Positions 1-9,438 of a stretch of 64,000 nt of DNA are shown here, one piece after another. Source of the DNA: Shewanella electrodiphila (GTDB taxonomy: Bacteria; Pseudomonadota; Gammaproteobacteria; Enterobacterales; Shewanellaceae); the NCBI RefSeq assembly GCF_023283985.1, contig NZ_JAKIKU010000003.1:434001-498000 (forward strand), given 5' to 3'. Position numbers and translations under genes: made by a program. Position 1 is the first letter of the stretch. The number at the start of each line of letters is the position of its first letter. The notes beneath the pieces were generated by a model. The model was not told where the DNA came from, made no database searches, and saw only the letters and a program-made list of their open reading frames with translations.

Positions 1-203
1 AACGCAGATTGGTGCTATTTGACTTGCCCTACGGGGCGCAAGCTCGAAAACCATTGCTTCGAAAGCCATTGCTACGTTGTAACCTTTGAAAAGTGAATAA
101 CAATTACCTCAGCTTACGCCTTGCATTGTTATCCGAGCTTGTGCCTGACAAAGCATCTTGAGGTAACATGGGTATATCAGTATCTCAACTAGCAAGCTTA
201 AAG

Positions 204-731
204 CTAAATCGCAGGCTGCGGCTGACGATAAGCCTTTGTAGCCCACAGAGGTACAGTGGATAAACTGTGCTTGTAACTGCCAGATGTTTCTTTCGTTGAA
301 TATGAAACATACATCAAAGTTTGATTTTCTTTATCAAAAATACGTCTAATTTTCATGGTTTTAAAAAAGATACTTTTTGACTTTTTAAATACAATCTCGC
401 CTGATGCAGACATATCAATTTGTGCAATCATTTCTGGTGTGATTTCACCCGTTTGTCGACATGAAATAGCCGAATCGGATGGATCTGAAAAGCTTAAATC
501 AGCTTCAATACTGGCAACATGACACGTTACACCTGAAACGATCGGGTCGACCATCATATTTAGCTTAATATCTTTGGTCGTAAAAACACCTAAACTGACT
601 TTACCAACATCATCACTGCAACTCATTGTTAGCATGCTAGCCGCCACAACAAATATTGCCGCAGTAGTTTTAGTCAGCGAAGGCAGTAACGCTTTGTTAT
701 TCAGTGTCGACTTTAATGGAGTAAACATCAT
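204..731 (-). CDS. CreA-family lipoprotein
   Basis: A 175-aa protein resembling E. coli CreA, a periplasmic protein of unknown function. The N-terminus is a signal peptide ending in a lipobox (LTMSC, Cys about residue 38), so it is probably a lipoprotein, whereas E. coli CreA is a secreted protein. The family signature is clear: DPIVSGVTCHV, then SDSAISCRQTG, then GEIVFKKSKSIFFK and a short C-terminal SxVPLW. The two conserved Cys (VTC and ISC) probably form a disulfide. It lies 11 nt after the Hsp70-like gene, so the two are likely co-transcribed. An AAGGA lies 8 nt before the first ATG; a second ATG follows directly. Family membership is well supported, role unknown. Confidence 0.85.
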   Translation of the reverse strand: MMFTPLKSTLNNKALLPSLTKTTAAIFVVAASMLTMSCSDDVGKVSLGVFTTKDIKLNMMVDPIVSGVTCHVASIEADLSFSDPSDSAISCRQTGEITPEMIAQIDMSASGEIVFKKSKSIFFKTMKIRRIFDKENQTLMYVSYSTKETSGSYKHSLSTVPLWATKAYRQPQPAI

Positions 732-742
732 TTCACTTTTCC

Positions 743-2107
743 TTAAGAATTAAATACTTTACCAGCCCAGCGCACAAGACCACTGGTCACACTACCAAAA
801 TGATCACCAACAACGATTTCTGCATCAGTAAATTGCTCGGCAATGCATTGATGAATAACCGGACTTTTTGCGGTGCCGCCAGTAACATAAACCACATCAG
901 GCATAACGCCAGTCCCCTCCACCGCTTGCTTCATAATTGTCACCAACTTAGCAACGGGTTGATCAACCGCAGTTTCAAAATCAGTTCTATTTACCGGCAC
1001 AGTAAATAAAGGCTCAATAAATGACAAGTCTGCGCTGTACTCAGACTGTGATGATAAACCTATTTTAGATTGCTCCGCTTGGCGTACAAACTGATAACTC
1101 ATTTGATGTTGTCTTAATGATTTAAGACGTGCTAATAATGCAGGTTTTGACGAATCTTTAATTAACTCATCAATTAATTTTGCCGTGGCAAGCGAGCCAA
1201 AATCACGCTGAGCGCTGATATCATTTACCGCAACACCATTCCAAAACGGTTGTCTTGGTACGGTTAAATTGTTTTTCAATTGAGAACCAAGACCAAGGTG
1301 CGGCATAAAACAATTCATTGCTACGGCAATATCTAAATCGTTACCGCCAACACGTTGTCCACTATGGCCTAGTACATCTTCACTGCGATCTGTTTTGTGT
1401 TGTAAATCTGGCCCCATTTTCACCATAGAACAATCCGTAGTACCACCACCGACATCAACCACTAATACGGTTTGATTACGTGTCATTGAAGCTTCATAAT
1501 CCATCGCTGCAGCCATTGGCTCAAACAAAAAACTCACCTCTTCAAAACCCGCGCGTTTAGCTGCAGTTTCTAAAATAGTTTGCGCTTGTTGGTTGCTTAA
1601 CTCTCCGCCAATGCCTTGAAAGTTGACCGGTCTGCCAATAACGGCTTTGGTAATAGGTTCATTGATCACTTTATTCGCGCGAGACATCACTTCTAACATC
1701 ATAAGCGTCACGATGTCTTCAAACAGTCCTACCTGCTCAACTCTTAACCCACTGGCACCCAAAAATGATTTTGGCGAACGGACATAAAACCCTTCGTCAG
1801 GCAGCTCCAAATATGCTTCAATCGCCTCAGGGCCAACAAACACCACTTGCTCATCTGGGTAAATATCCAAATCATGGCGAACCATTCTTGCGCGGCTAAG
1901 TTGTGCAGAGCGCAGCTTGCCATATTCAGCTTTTAGCTCTGGTGCAATACGCTGATAAACAGCTTCGGCGATTAATTCTCGGTCCATTGCATATAAGGTC
2001 GATGATAAGAAATTACTGTCGCCATTGATCGGAATTAACGTCACTTCACCATTTTTTTCAATTCCTACGGAACAATTAGCACTGCCATAATCAAACCCAA
2101 TAAACAT
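743..2107 (-). CDS. yegD: YegD-type Hsp70-family chaperone-like ATPase
   Basis: 454 aa, matching the roughly 450-aa length of E. coli YegD, a short actin-fold Hsp70 relative. Phosphate 1 loop at the start (FIGFDYGSANCSVGI), phosphate 2 motif VLVVDVGGGTTDCSMV near residue 215-230, and the adenosine-loop region VVYVTGGTAKSPVI near residue 410. There is no peptide-binding SBD like that of DnaK, so this is an ATPase-domain protein rather than a complete DnaK. Cytoplasmic; substrate unknown. First gene of a probable two-gene unit with the CreA-like gene. The ribosome-binding site is weak (taagaa). Confidence 0.9.
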   Translation of the reverse strand: MFIGFDYGSANCSVGIEKNGEVTLIPINGDSNFLSSTLYAMDRELIAEAVYQRIAPELKAEYGKLRSAQLSRARMVRHDLDIYPDEQVVFVGPEAIEAYLELPDEGFYVRSPKSFLGASGLRVEQVGLFEDIVTLMMLEVMSRANKVINEPITKAVIGRPVNFQGIGGELSNQQAQTILETAAKRAGFEEVSFLFEPMAAAMDYEASMTRNQTVLVVDVGGGTTDCSMVKMGPDLQHKTDRSEDVLGHSGQRVGGNDLDIAVAMNCFMPHLGLGSQLKNNLTVPRQPFWNGVAVNDISAQRDFGSLATAKLIDELIKDSSKPALLARLKSLRQHQMSYQFVRQAEQSKIGLSSQSEYSADLSFIEPLFTVPVNRTDFETAVDQPVAKLVTIMKQAVEGTGVMPDVVYVTGGTAKSPVIHQCIAEQFTDAEIVVGDHFGSVTSGLVRWAGKVFNS

Positions 2108-2435
2108 TTCTTACCACTCAAAAATTCAAATCAATGCTAAAAATAACACAAGCGCTATATAGGATCTTATAAAGTTTAGCGTTCACTGTTATTTCGCTGA
2201 CATTTTCATCAATTGGTTTAATTTGCTTAATCAATTTGTTGCGTCTTTGAATTTACTGAAAACAGTGTTCACACTCAATGTGTTCACATAGCTGTCATAT
2301 AACTGCAGTAAAATACCTTCCTATTTTTATTCATATTAAACAGCTGATTAGCTACCTCTATCCGATAGTACTATTTAAGCGCTACCTATTTAGTGATAGA
2401 TTAATTTTTGCAGCATTGCTTTGCAGGAGCCCATC
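2108..2435. promoter_or_regulatory. Divergent intergenic region between yegD and ppk
   Basis: About 330 bp without a gene, separating the divergently transcribed yegD and ppk. Besides the Pho-box-like site annotated separately, I see AT-rich sequence suitable for promoters of both genes but no defined hairpin or repeat. An AGGAG at 2425-2429 is the ppk ribosome-binding site. Confidence 0.6.
2292..2309 (+). promoter_or_regulatory. Pho-box-like PhoB site upstream of ppk
   Basis: CTGTCAT at 2292-2298 and CTGCAGT at 2303-2309 are separated by ATAA. This is an 11-bp direct repeat of the PhoB type (consensus CTGTCAT, 4 bp, CTGTCAT), first half perfect and second half degenerate (CTGcAgT). It lies about 130 bp before ppk. 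Phosphate starvation control of ppk-ppx is the inference; no binding evidence. Confidence 0.5.
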
Positions 2436-4586
2436 ATGAACGAACCTCGACATCACAGATTTATCGATAAAGAACTCTCTTGGTTATCATTCAATGAGCG
2501 CGTATTGCAAGAAGCTTATGACACATCAGTGCCTTTAATCGAGCGAGTTAGATTCTTAGGGATTTTTTCTAGCAATATGGATGAATTTTTCCAAGTCAGA
2601 GTGGCTGCAGTTCGCCGCGCTATCTTGGTATCGGGGATCAGTTCAAAGCAACTAGAATATCAAAGCTTGATGGCTAAGATTCAAGCTAAAGTATTAGATT
2701 TACAAGAAAAGTTTGACCAAATATATCCAGTGCTAATGAAAGAGCTCGCGCGCTGCAATATCTTTTTAATCAATGAAACTCAACTAAGCGAGTTTCATAG
2801 TGCCTGGCTTAAGAAGTATTTTAAAAATCAACTTAAACGACATATTGCACCGCATATTATCAATGAAGATAGTGACTTGGTTCAGCACTTAGTTGATGGC
2901 ACAACTTATCTCGTGGCCAGTTTACAAAACGGTGAAAACAAAGAATACGCATTAATTGAAGTGCCGAATAAAAATGTACCGCGCTTTCTTGAATTACCTA
3001 CTGAAAAAACTTCTAAAATAAAGCACTTAATATTACTCGACAATATTATTCGTCATTGTATTGATGATTTATTTAGACCCTTTTTTGAATTCGATACCAT
3101 TAACGTGTTTTCAATGAAAATGACCCGAGATGCTGACTACAATATCAGTAATGAACTTGAGCAAACAACTTTAGAGCGCATGACTAAAGGGATTAAGAAA
3201 CGCTTAAAAGCTCAGCCTGTAAGGTTGGTTTACGATAGAAATATGTCTGATGATATGCTCGAGATGTTAAAGTCTCATTTGCATATCAGCTCGACAGAAT
3301 GCTTAGTTCCTGGCGGTCGTTATCACAGCTTTAAAGATTTTATGGATTTCCCTAATCCAAGTCGTAAAAAACTAGTCAATGAAAAGCTTCACCCTATTGA
3401 TAGCAGTCAGTTTTTAGCCTTTGATAATAGCTTCGATGCCATTAGACATAAAGATATCATGCTCAATTATCCATATCATAAATTCTCGCATTTCACTGAG
3501 TTAGTCAGACAAGCCGCTTATGATCCAGCAGTTAAATTCATTAAAATAAACTTATACCGTGTGGCTAAAAAGAGTCACATAATGCAATCTCTTATTGATG
3601 CAGTTAAAAACGGTAAACGCGTCACGGCTGTAATTGAATTAAGAGCGCGCTTTGATGAAGAGTCTAATATTAACTGGACTCGCCGCTTAGCTGAAGCAGG
3701 TGTAAAAGTTCATCACGGTATCCCTAGTTTAAAAGTGCATTCAAAACTGTGCCTAATTGGTCGTAAAGAAGAGAATAAAACCCAATATTATTGTCATATT
3801 GGTTCAGGTAATTTCAACGAAGGAACTGCACGCTTTTACACTGATTTCTCGTTATTCTCAGCAAACCAAGATATTGCCGGTGAAGTAAAACAAGTCTTTG
3901 ACCTCATTGAACGACCTTACCGCAAAGATGAATTCAACCATTTAATTGTCTCACCTTATAATTCTAGAAATAAGCTCATTGGTTTAATCAATAATGAAAT
4001 TGAACAAGCTAAGCAGAATAAGCCTGCCAGTATTCAACTGAAATTAAACAATCTAGTCGACGACATCATGATTAATAAGCTTTATGAAGCGTCACAAGCG
4101 GGTGTCAAAATCACCATGCTAATACGCGGTATGTGCAGTTTAATTCCTCAAGTCCCTGGGCAAAGCGATAACATTAAGGTTTTCAGTATTATTGACCGCT
4201 ATTTAGAGCATTCGCGCGTTATGTTGTTTCATGCTAGCGGTGAACAAAAACTGTTTATAGGGTCGTCAGATTGGATGACACGAAATATTGATGAACGAAT
4301 TGAAGTCACTACGCCTGTATATGATAAGCAGTTAAAACAGATGGTTATTGCTATACTTTCACTGCAATTTAAAGATAATACAAAGTCTAGGGTGATTAAC
4401 CAGCAGCAAGACAACCGATATCACCCAAGAGGAAATAAACGAAAGCTTCGCAGCCAAGTGGCCATTCATCAATACCTCAATGGCTATGAGAAAAAAGTAA
4501 CAAGTGCACTCGCTGCAATAAGTAACACAACAACTCATTGTTTAAATAACAATAAGAAACTACAAGAATTACCACAAGAGGCGTAG
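2436..4586 (+). CDS. ppk: Polyphosphate kinase 1
   Basis: 716 aa. Reversibly transfers the gamma-phosphate of ATP to a polyphosphate chain. N-domain at the start (FIDKELSWLSFNERVLQEA), head domain, then two C-terminal phospholipase-D-like domains. The autophosphorylated His lies in KVHSKLCLIG and a second catalytic His in YYCHIGSGNFNEGTARFY; the ATP-site region VIELRARFDEESNINW is intact. I chose ATG 2436 because an AGGAG sits 6 nt before it; an in-frame TTG at 2421 would add five residues with no Shine-Dalgarno. ppx follows after 2 nt, so the two are one operon balancing polyP synthesis and degradation. A Pho-box-like site is upstream. Confidence 0.97.
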   Translation: MNEPRHHRFIDKELSWLSFNERVLQEAYDTSVPLIERVRFLGIFSSNMDEFFQVRVAAVRRAILVSGISSKQLEYQSLMAKIQAKVLDLQEKFDQIYPVLMKELARCNIFLINETQLSEFHSAWLKKYFKNQLKRHIAPHIINEDSDLVQHLVDGTTYLVASLQNGENKEYALIEVPNKNVPRFLELPTEKTSKIKHLILLDNIIRHCIDDLFRPFFEFDTINVFSMKMTRDADYNISNELEQTTLERMTKGIKKRLKAQPVRLVYDRNMSDDMLEMLKSHLHISSTECLVPGGRYHSFKDFMDFPNPSRKKLVNEKLHPIDSSQFLAFDNSFDAIRHKDIMLNYPYHKFSHFTELVRQAAYDPAVKFIKINLYRVAKKSHIMQSLIDAVKNGKRVTAVIELRARFDEESNINWTRRLAEAGVKVHHGIPSLKVHSKLCLIGRKEENKTQYYCHIGSGNFNEGTARFYTDFSLFSANQDIAGEVKQVFDLIERPYRKDEFNHLIVSPYNSRNKLIGLINNEIEQAKQNKPASIQLKLNNLVDDIMINKLYEASQAGVKITMLIRGMCSLIPQVPGQSDNIKVFSIIDRYLEHSRVMLFHASGEQKLFIGSSDWMTRNIDERIEVTTPVYDKQLKQMVIAILSLQFKDNTKSRVINQQQDNRYHPRGNKRKLRSQVAIHQYLNGYEKKVTSALAAISNTTTHCLNNNKKLQELPQEA

Positions 4587-4588
4587 AT

Positions 4589-6085
4589 TTGGCAGATGTT
4601 ATTGCAGAAGACTCACAACATTTTGTCGCTATCGACATGGGGTCTAATAGTTTCCACTTAGTCATAGCCCGTGAACAAGATGGGCTTTTACAAGTGCTGC
4701 ACAAAGAAAAGCGCCAAGTGCAATTGGCTAAATATTTAGACAACCAAAATGTGCTAGATGAAGTTGCTATCGACAATGGTGTTCAGTGTCTTAAAGATTT
4801 CAGTCAACGTTTTTCAAACTTAGCCAAGACGCAAGTCAAAATAGTCGCAACCCACGCACTTCGTGTTGCTAAGAACCGACAATCATTTTTAAAAGCCGCC
4901 AGAAAAATACTGCCCTATCCCATTGATGTGGTCTCAGGGCATGAAGAAGCTCGCTTGATCTACACTGGTATTGCCCATAGCCAAGTACTGAAACAGAAAA
5001 ATATTGTCATTGATATTGGTGGTGGCTCAACAGAAGTCATTGTGGGGAATGAAAAACGCGCAAAACATTTAGCCAGTTTAAAATGTGGTTGTGTCAGTTA
5101 TAACAAGCGTTTCTTTATTAATGGTCAGCTATCAAAAGATGCTTTTAAGCAGGCGATTTTAGCAGCAGACAAGCAGTTTGCAGGCTTAAGTCAGGTCTAC
5201 TTTAATCAAGACTGGTCACTTGTATTGGGTAGCTCAGGTTCTGCTAAAGCCATTTCGCTTGCGATTAGTGAAATTACCGATAACGGCGAAGGCATTACTG
5301 CTAAAAACCTGCTGGCATTAAAGAAACACCTGATTAATATAGGCAGTATTGAAAAACTTGTATTTGAGCATTTAGATGACAGAAGAATCCCATTATTGGC
5401 TGCAGGCCTAGCTATTCTTATCAGCTTTTTCAGGCAGTTAGGTATTGAAAGCCTACAAGCGGCTAAAGGCGCTCTACGTGAAGGGGTATTGTACGAACTG
5501 GCTAAAATTGAGCAGCAAAATGATATAAGACAACGCACGTTATCAAGTTTAACTCAGCTATATCATACTGATTCAAATCAAGCGCTTAAAGTAACCAATA
5601 CTGCGCTGACATTATTTGAGCAAGTCACAAAAAAGTGGCAGTTAACGGGTTATCGCTGGCTTTTAGAAGGTGCCTGCCAGCTACATGAAATAGGTATTTC
5701 GATTAACTCAAAGTCTCACCATAAACACGGAAGTTACATTCTTGAAAATAGTGATTTACCGGGTTTTAATCAGCAACAGCAACAATTATTAGCCTTGCTC
5801 GTTGGCAACCATAGAAAGAAAATCAATTACCTTTCAATCACCATTGCTGATGAAACACAGCGCCTTGCCTTTTTCAGATTATTGACCCTTTTGCGATTAG
5901 CAGTGCTATTTAATCTTGGCCGCACATCCAGTAGTTATCAGCACATAATCGTAAAAGCACAGCAGGCAGATTTCAATGTCATATTTTCTGGTGAGCAAGC
6001 CAAACATAATGAATTATTACTGCAAGATTTATACGCTGAGCAAAAGAGATTGGCCACAATTGGTATTAACCTCAGTTTTGGTTAG
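4589..6085 (+). CDS. ppx: Exopolyphosphatase (Ppx/GppA family)
   Basis: 498 aa. Releases orthophosphate processively from polyphosphate chain ends. The actin-like fold shows in FVAIDMGSNSFHLVIA at the N-terminus, the SGHEEARLIY active-site segment near residue 118 and IVIDIGGGSTEVIVG near residue 140. The C-terminal HD-like half has HEIGISI near residue 370 and a GNHRKK element. The start is TTG at 4589, supported by AAGAGG 7 nt upstream and tight coupling to ppk (2-nt gap). Length is close to E. coli Ppx (513 aa). A terminator follows at 6125. Confidence 0.95.
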   Translation: MADVIAEDSQHFVAIDMGSNSFHLVIAREQDGLLQVLHKEKRQVQLAKYLDNQNVLDEVAIDNGVQCLKDFSQRFSNLAKTQVKIVATHALRVAKNRQSFLKAARKILPYPIDVVSGHEEARLIYTGIAHSQVLKQKNIVIDIGGGSTEVIVGNEKRAKHLASLKCGCVSYNKRFFINGQLSKDAFKQAILAADKQFAGLSQVYFNQDWSLVLGSSGSAKAISLAISEITDNGEGITAKNLLALKKHLINIGSIEKLVFEHLDDRRIPLLAAGLAILISFFRQLGIESLQAAKGALREGVLYELAKIEQQNDIRQRTLSSLTQLYHTDSNQALKVTNTALTLFEQVTKKWQLTGYRWLLEGACQLHEIGISINSKSHHKHGSYILENSDLPGFNQQQQQLLALLVGNHRKKINYLSITIADETQRLAFFRLLTLLRLAVLFNLGRTSSSYQHIIVKAQQADFNVIFSGEQAKHNELLLQDLYAEQKRLATIGINLSFG

Positions 6086-6124
6086 TCTCGGTTGTCGTTA
6101 ATCTGAACAACTAGTTAAAAAACT

Positions 6125-6152
6125 AAAAAAGCATCCATATGGATGCTTTTTT
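6125..6152. terminator. Rho-independent terminator after ppk-ppx
   Basis: An A-run, then GCATCC-atat-GGATGC, then a T-run. Being symmetric, it can stop ppk-ppx from the left and trhO from the right. Confidence 0.85.
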
Positions 6153-6240
6153 ACTTTGGTTAATCACTAAAACTCTGATACGAAGCTAGAAATTTAACCA
6201 ATAAATCTTAGCGTGCAACATAAACTAACTTACTTAACTT

Positions 6241-7218
6241 TTACTTTTCATTTTGCGCTTGTTTTAGTGACTCTTTGTCTTTACGACGCTGGGCAATCAC
6301 TTGCTTTACTTCGCTACCAATATGCGCTTCGCCGCGCTGTTTCGCTAGCTGAACTTGGCGTTCACGTTCGATAAAACGTTGGCGTTGCTCATCAGATATT
6401 TTATCAATACAATGGGGACAACTTACACCTTGCACATAAGCTTCTGATTGCATTTCTTCTTGAGTGATAGGCATACGGCATGCGTTGCACTGATCGTAAA
6501 TGCCTTTTTCAAGGTCATGATTCACTGCAACTCGATTATCAAATACAAAGCACTCACCTTCCCACATGCTTTGTTCAGGTTTGACTTCTTCAAGGTATTT
6601 TAAAATGCCACCTTCAAGATGATAAACATCTTCAAAGCCTTGCTCTTTTAGATAAGCAGTCGATTTTTCGCAGCGAATACCACCGGTACAAAACATAGCC
6701 ACTTTTTTGTGTTTTGCAGGGTCTAGGTTTTCTTTTACATAATCAGGAAACTCTCGAAATGTCTCTGTTACTGGATTAACGGCATCTTTAAAGGTACCGA
6801 TTTTAACTTCGTAATCATTACGCGTATCAACCAGTAATACTTCAGGGTCGGAAATAAGTGCATTCCAATCCTTTGGTTTAACGTAGGTACCAACGACTTC
6901 ACGAGGGTCGATCCCCTCTACACCCATGGTCACAATTTCTTTTTTAAGTTTTACCTTAGTGCGATAAAAAGGCATGTCTTCATCAAAAGAAAACTTACAG
7001 ACAATATCAGCTAAGCCTTCTTGAGTTGCCAGCCATGCAAGTAACCCATCAATGGCTTGCTGACTACCTGCAACTGTGCCGTTAATACCTTCTTTAGCGA
7101 GTAATAAGGTACCGCGGATCTCGGCATTTTCCATATGGGCTAATAATGGCGCTCTAATGGATTCGAAATGAGGTAACGCAACAAATTTATATAAAGCACA
7201 AACAACGACTTGTGACAT
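6241..7218 (-). CDS. trhO: tRNA uridine(34) hydroxylase TrhO (UPF0176, rhodanese fold)
   Basis: 325 aa, E. coli YceA/TrhO family, which makes 5-hydroxyuridine at the tRNA wobble position in an oxygen-dependent way, feeding cmo5U/mcmo5U synthesis. An N-terminal acylphosphatase-like domain ([15 protein letters not shown]) precedes a rhodanese domain with the active-site loop [11 protein letters not shown] near residue 180. A Cys-rich C-terminal segment follows (CNACRMPI and CPHCIDK), a possible zinc site. A GGAG lies 6 nt before the ATG. Monocistronic by context. Confidence 0.93.
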   Translation of the reverse strand: MSQVVVCALYKFVALPHFESIRAPLLAHMENAEIRGTLLLAKEGINGTVAGSQQAIDGLLAWLATQEGLADIVCKFSFDEDMPFYRTKVKLKKEIVTMGVEGIDPREVVGTYVKPKDWNALISDPEVLLVDTRNDYEVKIGTFKDAVNPVTETFREFPDYVKENLDPAKHKKVAMFCTGGIRCEKSTAYLKEQGFEDVYHLEGGILKYLEEVKPEQSMWEGECFVFDNRVAVNHDLEKGIYDQCNACRMPITQEEMQSEAYVQGVSCPHCIDKISDEQRQRFIERERQVQLAKQRGEAHIGSEVKQVIAQRRKDKESLKQAQNEK

Positions 7219-7425
7219 GGGGTTCTCCGCAAGCTGGAACTTAATTTCCAGAGCATTTAATGTAAGCTGACTAATGCAAGACCACTTAAGGTGACAGACC
7301 TCAAATAAAGGCGCGAAATTGTACCCTAATCACAGTCTTCACGGCAATTTAATTTGAATCAGATCACACACTTTGATGGTCAACTTAGGATTTATCACTA
7401 ACAATTCATTTATTAACCTCTTAAA

Positions 7426-8172
7426 ATGAATCAAATACTTAATAAAAAAATAACTCAAATTATGATCCTATATAGTTTTAGACGTTGCCCATATGCTATG
7501 CGCGCCCGCTTAGGGTTACACTTATCTTCATTAAACCCGCAAATACGTGAAATAATACTAAAAAATAAACCGACTCAATTACTCGACGTTTCACCTAAAG
7601 GCACGGTACCTGTATTAGTGGTAAACACGCAGCAAGATACTGGCGGCGCTGGTGTAGACCATCACCCTTTTGTACTAGAAGAAAGCCTAGACATTGTCCA
7701 TTTTTCTCTAGGTAATTATCCTGCAACCAATAGCGAATATTTATGCAAAGGTGAATATGATTTATTAATTCACTCTCTAAATGATGCCAATGCTAAAGCA
7801 CTAATTGAAAAAAATGATAACGAATTTAAAACCTGGCTAGATAAATACAAATACGCAGATAGACACCTTGAGTATTCTGAAGAGTATTATCGGGAAAATG
7901 CATGTAAATTCATTGCATTACTGGAACAGAGATTAAGCGACTCCACGCACTTATTTGCTGACAGCCCTACCTATGCTGATTTTGCTATTTTTCCGTTTGT
8001 CAGACAGTTCGCCCATGTAAATAAAAATTGGTTTGAGCAGAGCCAATACTCCAAAGTGAGGCAGTGGCTAAAACTTCACATTGAAAGCAATTTATTTCAG
8101 GTAGTTATGCGTAAGTATCCACTATGGCTTGATGATATTAATCAACAAATGAGTTTAAAAAGCACACTATAG
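7426..8172 (+). CDS. Glutathione S-transferase-like protein with glutaredoxin-type CPYA motif
   Basis: About 248 aa. A thioredoxin-fold N-terminal domain carries SFRRCPYAMRAR, the CPYA active-site form seen in GST-like and glutaredoxin-2-like proteins, followed by SPKGTVPVL (cis-Pro) and a LEESLDIV element (the glutathione-binding ES pair). The C-terminal all-helical GST domain holds DSPTYADFAIFPFVRQFAHV. It probably binds glutathione; the substrate is unknown. Neither ATG 7426 nor in-frame ATG 7462 has a clear Shine-Dalgarno, and 7462 would start right before the first beta strand (MILYSFRRC), so the true start may be 7462. Confidence 0.8.
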   Translation: MNQILNKKITQIMILYSFRRCPYAMRARLGLHLSSLNPQIREIILKNKPTQLLDVSPKGTVPVLVVNTQQDTGGAGVDHHPFVLEESLDIVHFSLGNYPATNSEYLCKGEYDLLIHSLNDANAKALIEKNDNEFKTWLDKYKYADRHLEYSEEYYRENACKFIALLEQRLSDSTHLFADSPTYADFAIFPFVRQFAHVNKNWFEQSQYSKVRQWLKLHIESNLFQVVMRKYPLWLDDINQQMSLKSTL

Positions 8173-8364
8173 TTTAGTAACTGCTTAATTAAACAGCTTA
8201 ACTTCAAACTTTTGTATAAATATTCATAAAAACCATTGAATTAGTAAGACTAATTAGAGTAAGTTATATCAACTTAAAGATGGATTTTTAATTGTTTTTA
8301 CTGCGAAATCCTAAAATGAGATTAAGCTTAAATAAGTCTCTTTGCAGTAATCAAGGATGTAGAC

Positions 8365-8571
8365 ATGGAACAAATGGATTTGGTGATGTTATTAATACTG
8401 TTATTAAGTATTTTGCATATCATGTTTTGTCATCGAGCAATAACAACGGGTGCTCATATCGACAATGTACGAAGGTATTTATGGGGAACAATTAGCTTGA
8501 TTTTTGGGCCTTTAGGTTATTATATTTATCAAAATTTACTCCCGCTAGACTCCTTAGACCCAAGTGAATAA
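8365..8571 (+). CDS. Small two-helix membrane protein, PLDc_N-like
   Basis: 68 aa with two hydrophobic segments (about residues 5-24 and 41-58) separated by a short polar loop, and a GPLGYYIYQNL ending resembling the PLDc_N cardiolipin-synthase N-terminal membrane domain. AAGGA lies 8 nt upstream of ATG 8365, and a terminator follows, which argues for a real gene. An overlapping frame from 8292 has neither. Inner-membrane protein of unknown function. Confidence 0.65.
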   Translation: MEQMDLVMLLILLLSILHIMFCHRAITTGAHIDNVRRYLWGTISLIFGPLGYYIYQNLLPLDSLDPSE

Positions 8572-8582
8572 AAGCTCAAGTA

Positions 8583-8615
8583 TATGACGCTGATAAATAA
8601 CAGCGTCATATTTTA
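8583..8615 (+). terminator. Terminator after the small membrane protein
   Basis: TATGACGCTG, an 8-nt loop, CAGCGTCATA, then TTTTAT. The 10-bp perfect stem sits 11 nt after the stop codon of the 68-aa gene. Confidence 0.75.
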
Positions 8616-8798
8616 TCTACAGATGATTTCACCTGATAGCGCCGAATCCTTCACTATTTATTAAAGCCTATATTTGGTGAATCAATACTCAAACTTATTA
8701 GACTCAAGGTTTGTATAAGCCCAGAGTTTATTTAGGCTCATAATTTTCCTACGTTCATATTTTATCTAAGTGAATCATTTATCTAGGCTGAGCAGATA

Positions 8799-9371
8799 TC
8801 AAAGAAAACGAGCAAATTGACGTCCAGGCTTTAACGGTTTAACAGGTGCGTTAACTGCTGGCGTACCTACGTATAAGAATCCCACTATTTGCTCATCTTC
8901 GGCTAAGCCTAAACCTTCATTAACAACCGCGCTAAAAGCAAAGTCACCTGTGCGCCACACTGCGCCAAGCCCTAATGAAAAAGCCGCTTGCTGCATTGCC
9001 ATCGTGGCACAACCTGCTGCCAGTTGTTGCTCAAGTAAAGGAACTTTAGGGTGCTGCTGATTTTTAGTCGCGATAGTGATGACCATCGGGGCACGGTGTG
9101 GCATATTTTTAGCTTTAGCGATAAAGGCTTCTTCTGCTCCGTTTGCAGTCGCTGCTTTAACAAAAATATCGCCTAACTTATTAAGACCATCACCAGTAGC
9201 AATGATAAATTCCCATGGCGTTAAAGCACCATGATCAGGCACACGTGCGCCAGCATTAAGAATGAAATCAAGTTGAGACTCTGAAGGAGCAGGTTGAGTT
9301 AATCTCGGCGTTGATTGTCGGGTAAGTAATAATTCTGATGCGTCCAATGAAATGTCCTTTTTATCAATCAC
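8799..9371 (-). CDS. NAD(P)H nitroreductase, YdjA type
   Basis: 190 aa, the small YdjA branch of the FMN-dependent nitroreductase family. The family landmarks are present: LLLTRQSTPRL (FMN-phosphate Arg/Ser), AGARVPDHGALTPWEFI, APMVITIATK, AAGCATMAMQQAAFSLGLGAVWRTG and the C-terminal VGFLYVGTP. Predicted cytoplasmic flavin homodimer reducing nitroaromatics or other electron-poor compounds; the physiological substrate is unknown. It stands alone, separated from doxX by a terminator. The alternative reading frame at 8972-9163 is a shadow. Confidence 0.88.
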   Translation of the reverse strand: MIDKKDISLDASELLLTRQSTPRLTQPAPSESQLDFILNAGARVPDHGALTPWEFIIATGDGLNKLGDIFVKAATANGAEEAFIAKAKNMPHRAPMVITIATKNQQHPKVPLLEQQLAAGCATMAMQQAAFSLGLGAVWRTGDFAFSAVVNEGLGLAEDEQIVGFLYVGTPAVNAPVKPLKPGRQFARFL

Positions 9372-9401
9372 ATTAATTAAATTCTGACTGATACTAACAA
9401 A

Positions 9402-9427
9402 AATCCCACATTGAAGTGGGATTTTTT
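9402..9427. terminator. Terminator between doxX and the nitroreductase gene
   Basis: AAATCCCACA, a short loop, GTGGGATTTTTT. It directly follows the doxX stop codon on the minus strand and separates it from the nitroreductase gene. Confidence 0.75.
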
Positions 9428-9438
9428 AATGACTCAAT

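Noticed and set aside
109..168. Imperfect inverted repeat TACCTCA...TGAGGTA in the left edge of the window
   Set aside because: Arms are short and imperfect with a 50-nt loop, and the flanking gene is outside the window, so no function can be assigned.
8292..8495. 67-aa ORF overlapping the small membrane protein
   Set aside because: No Shine-Dalgarno and a less plausible protein; the overlapping 68-aa frame has both a ribosome-binding site and a terminator.
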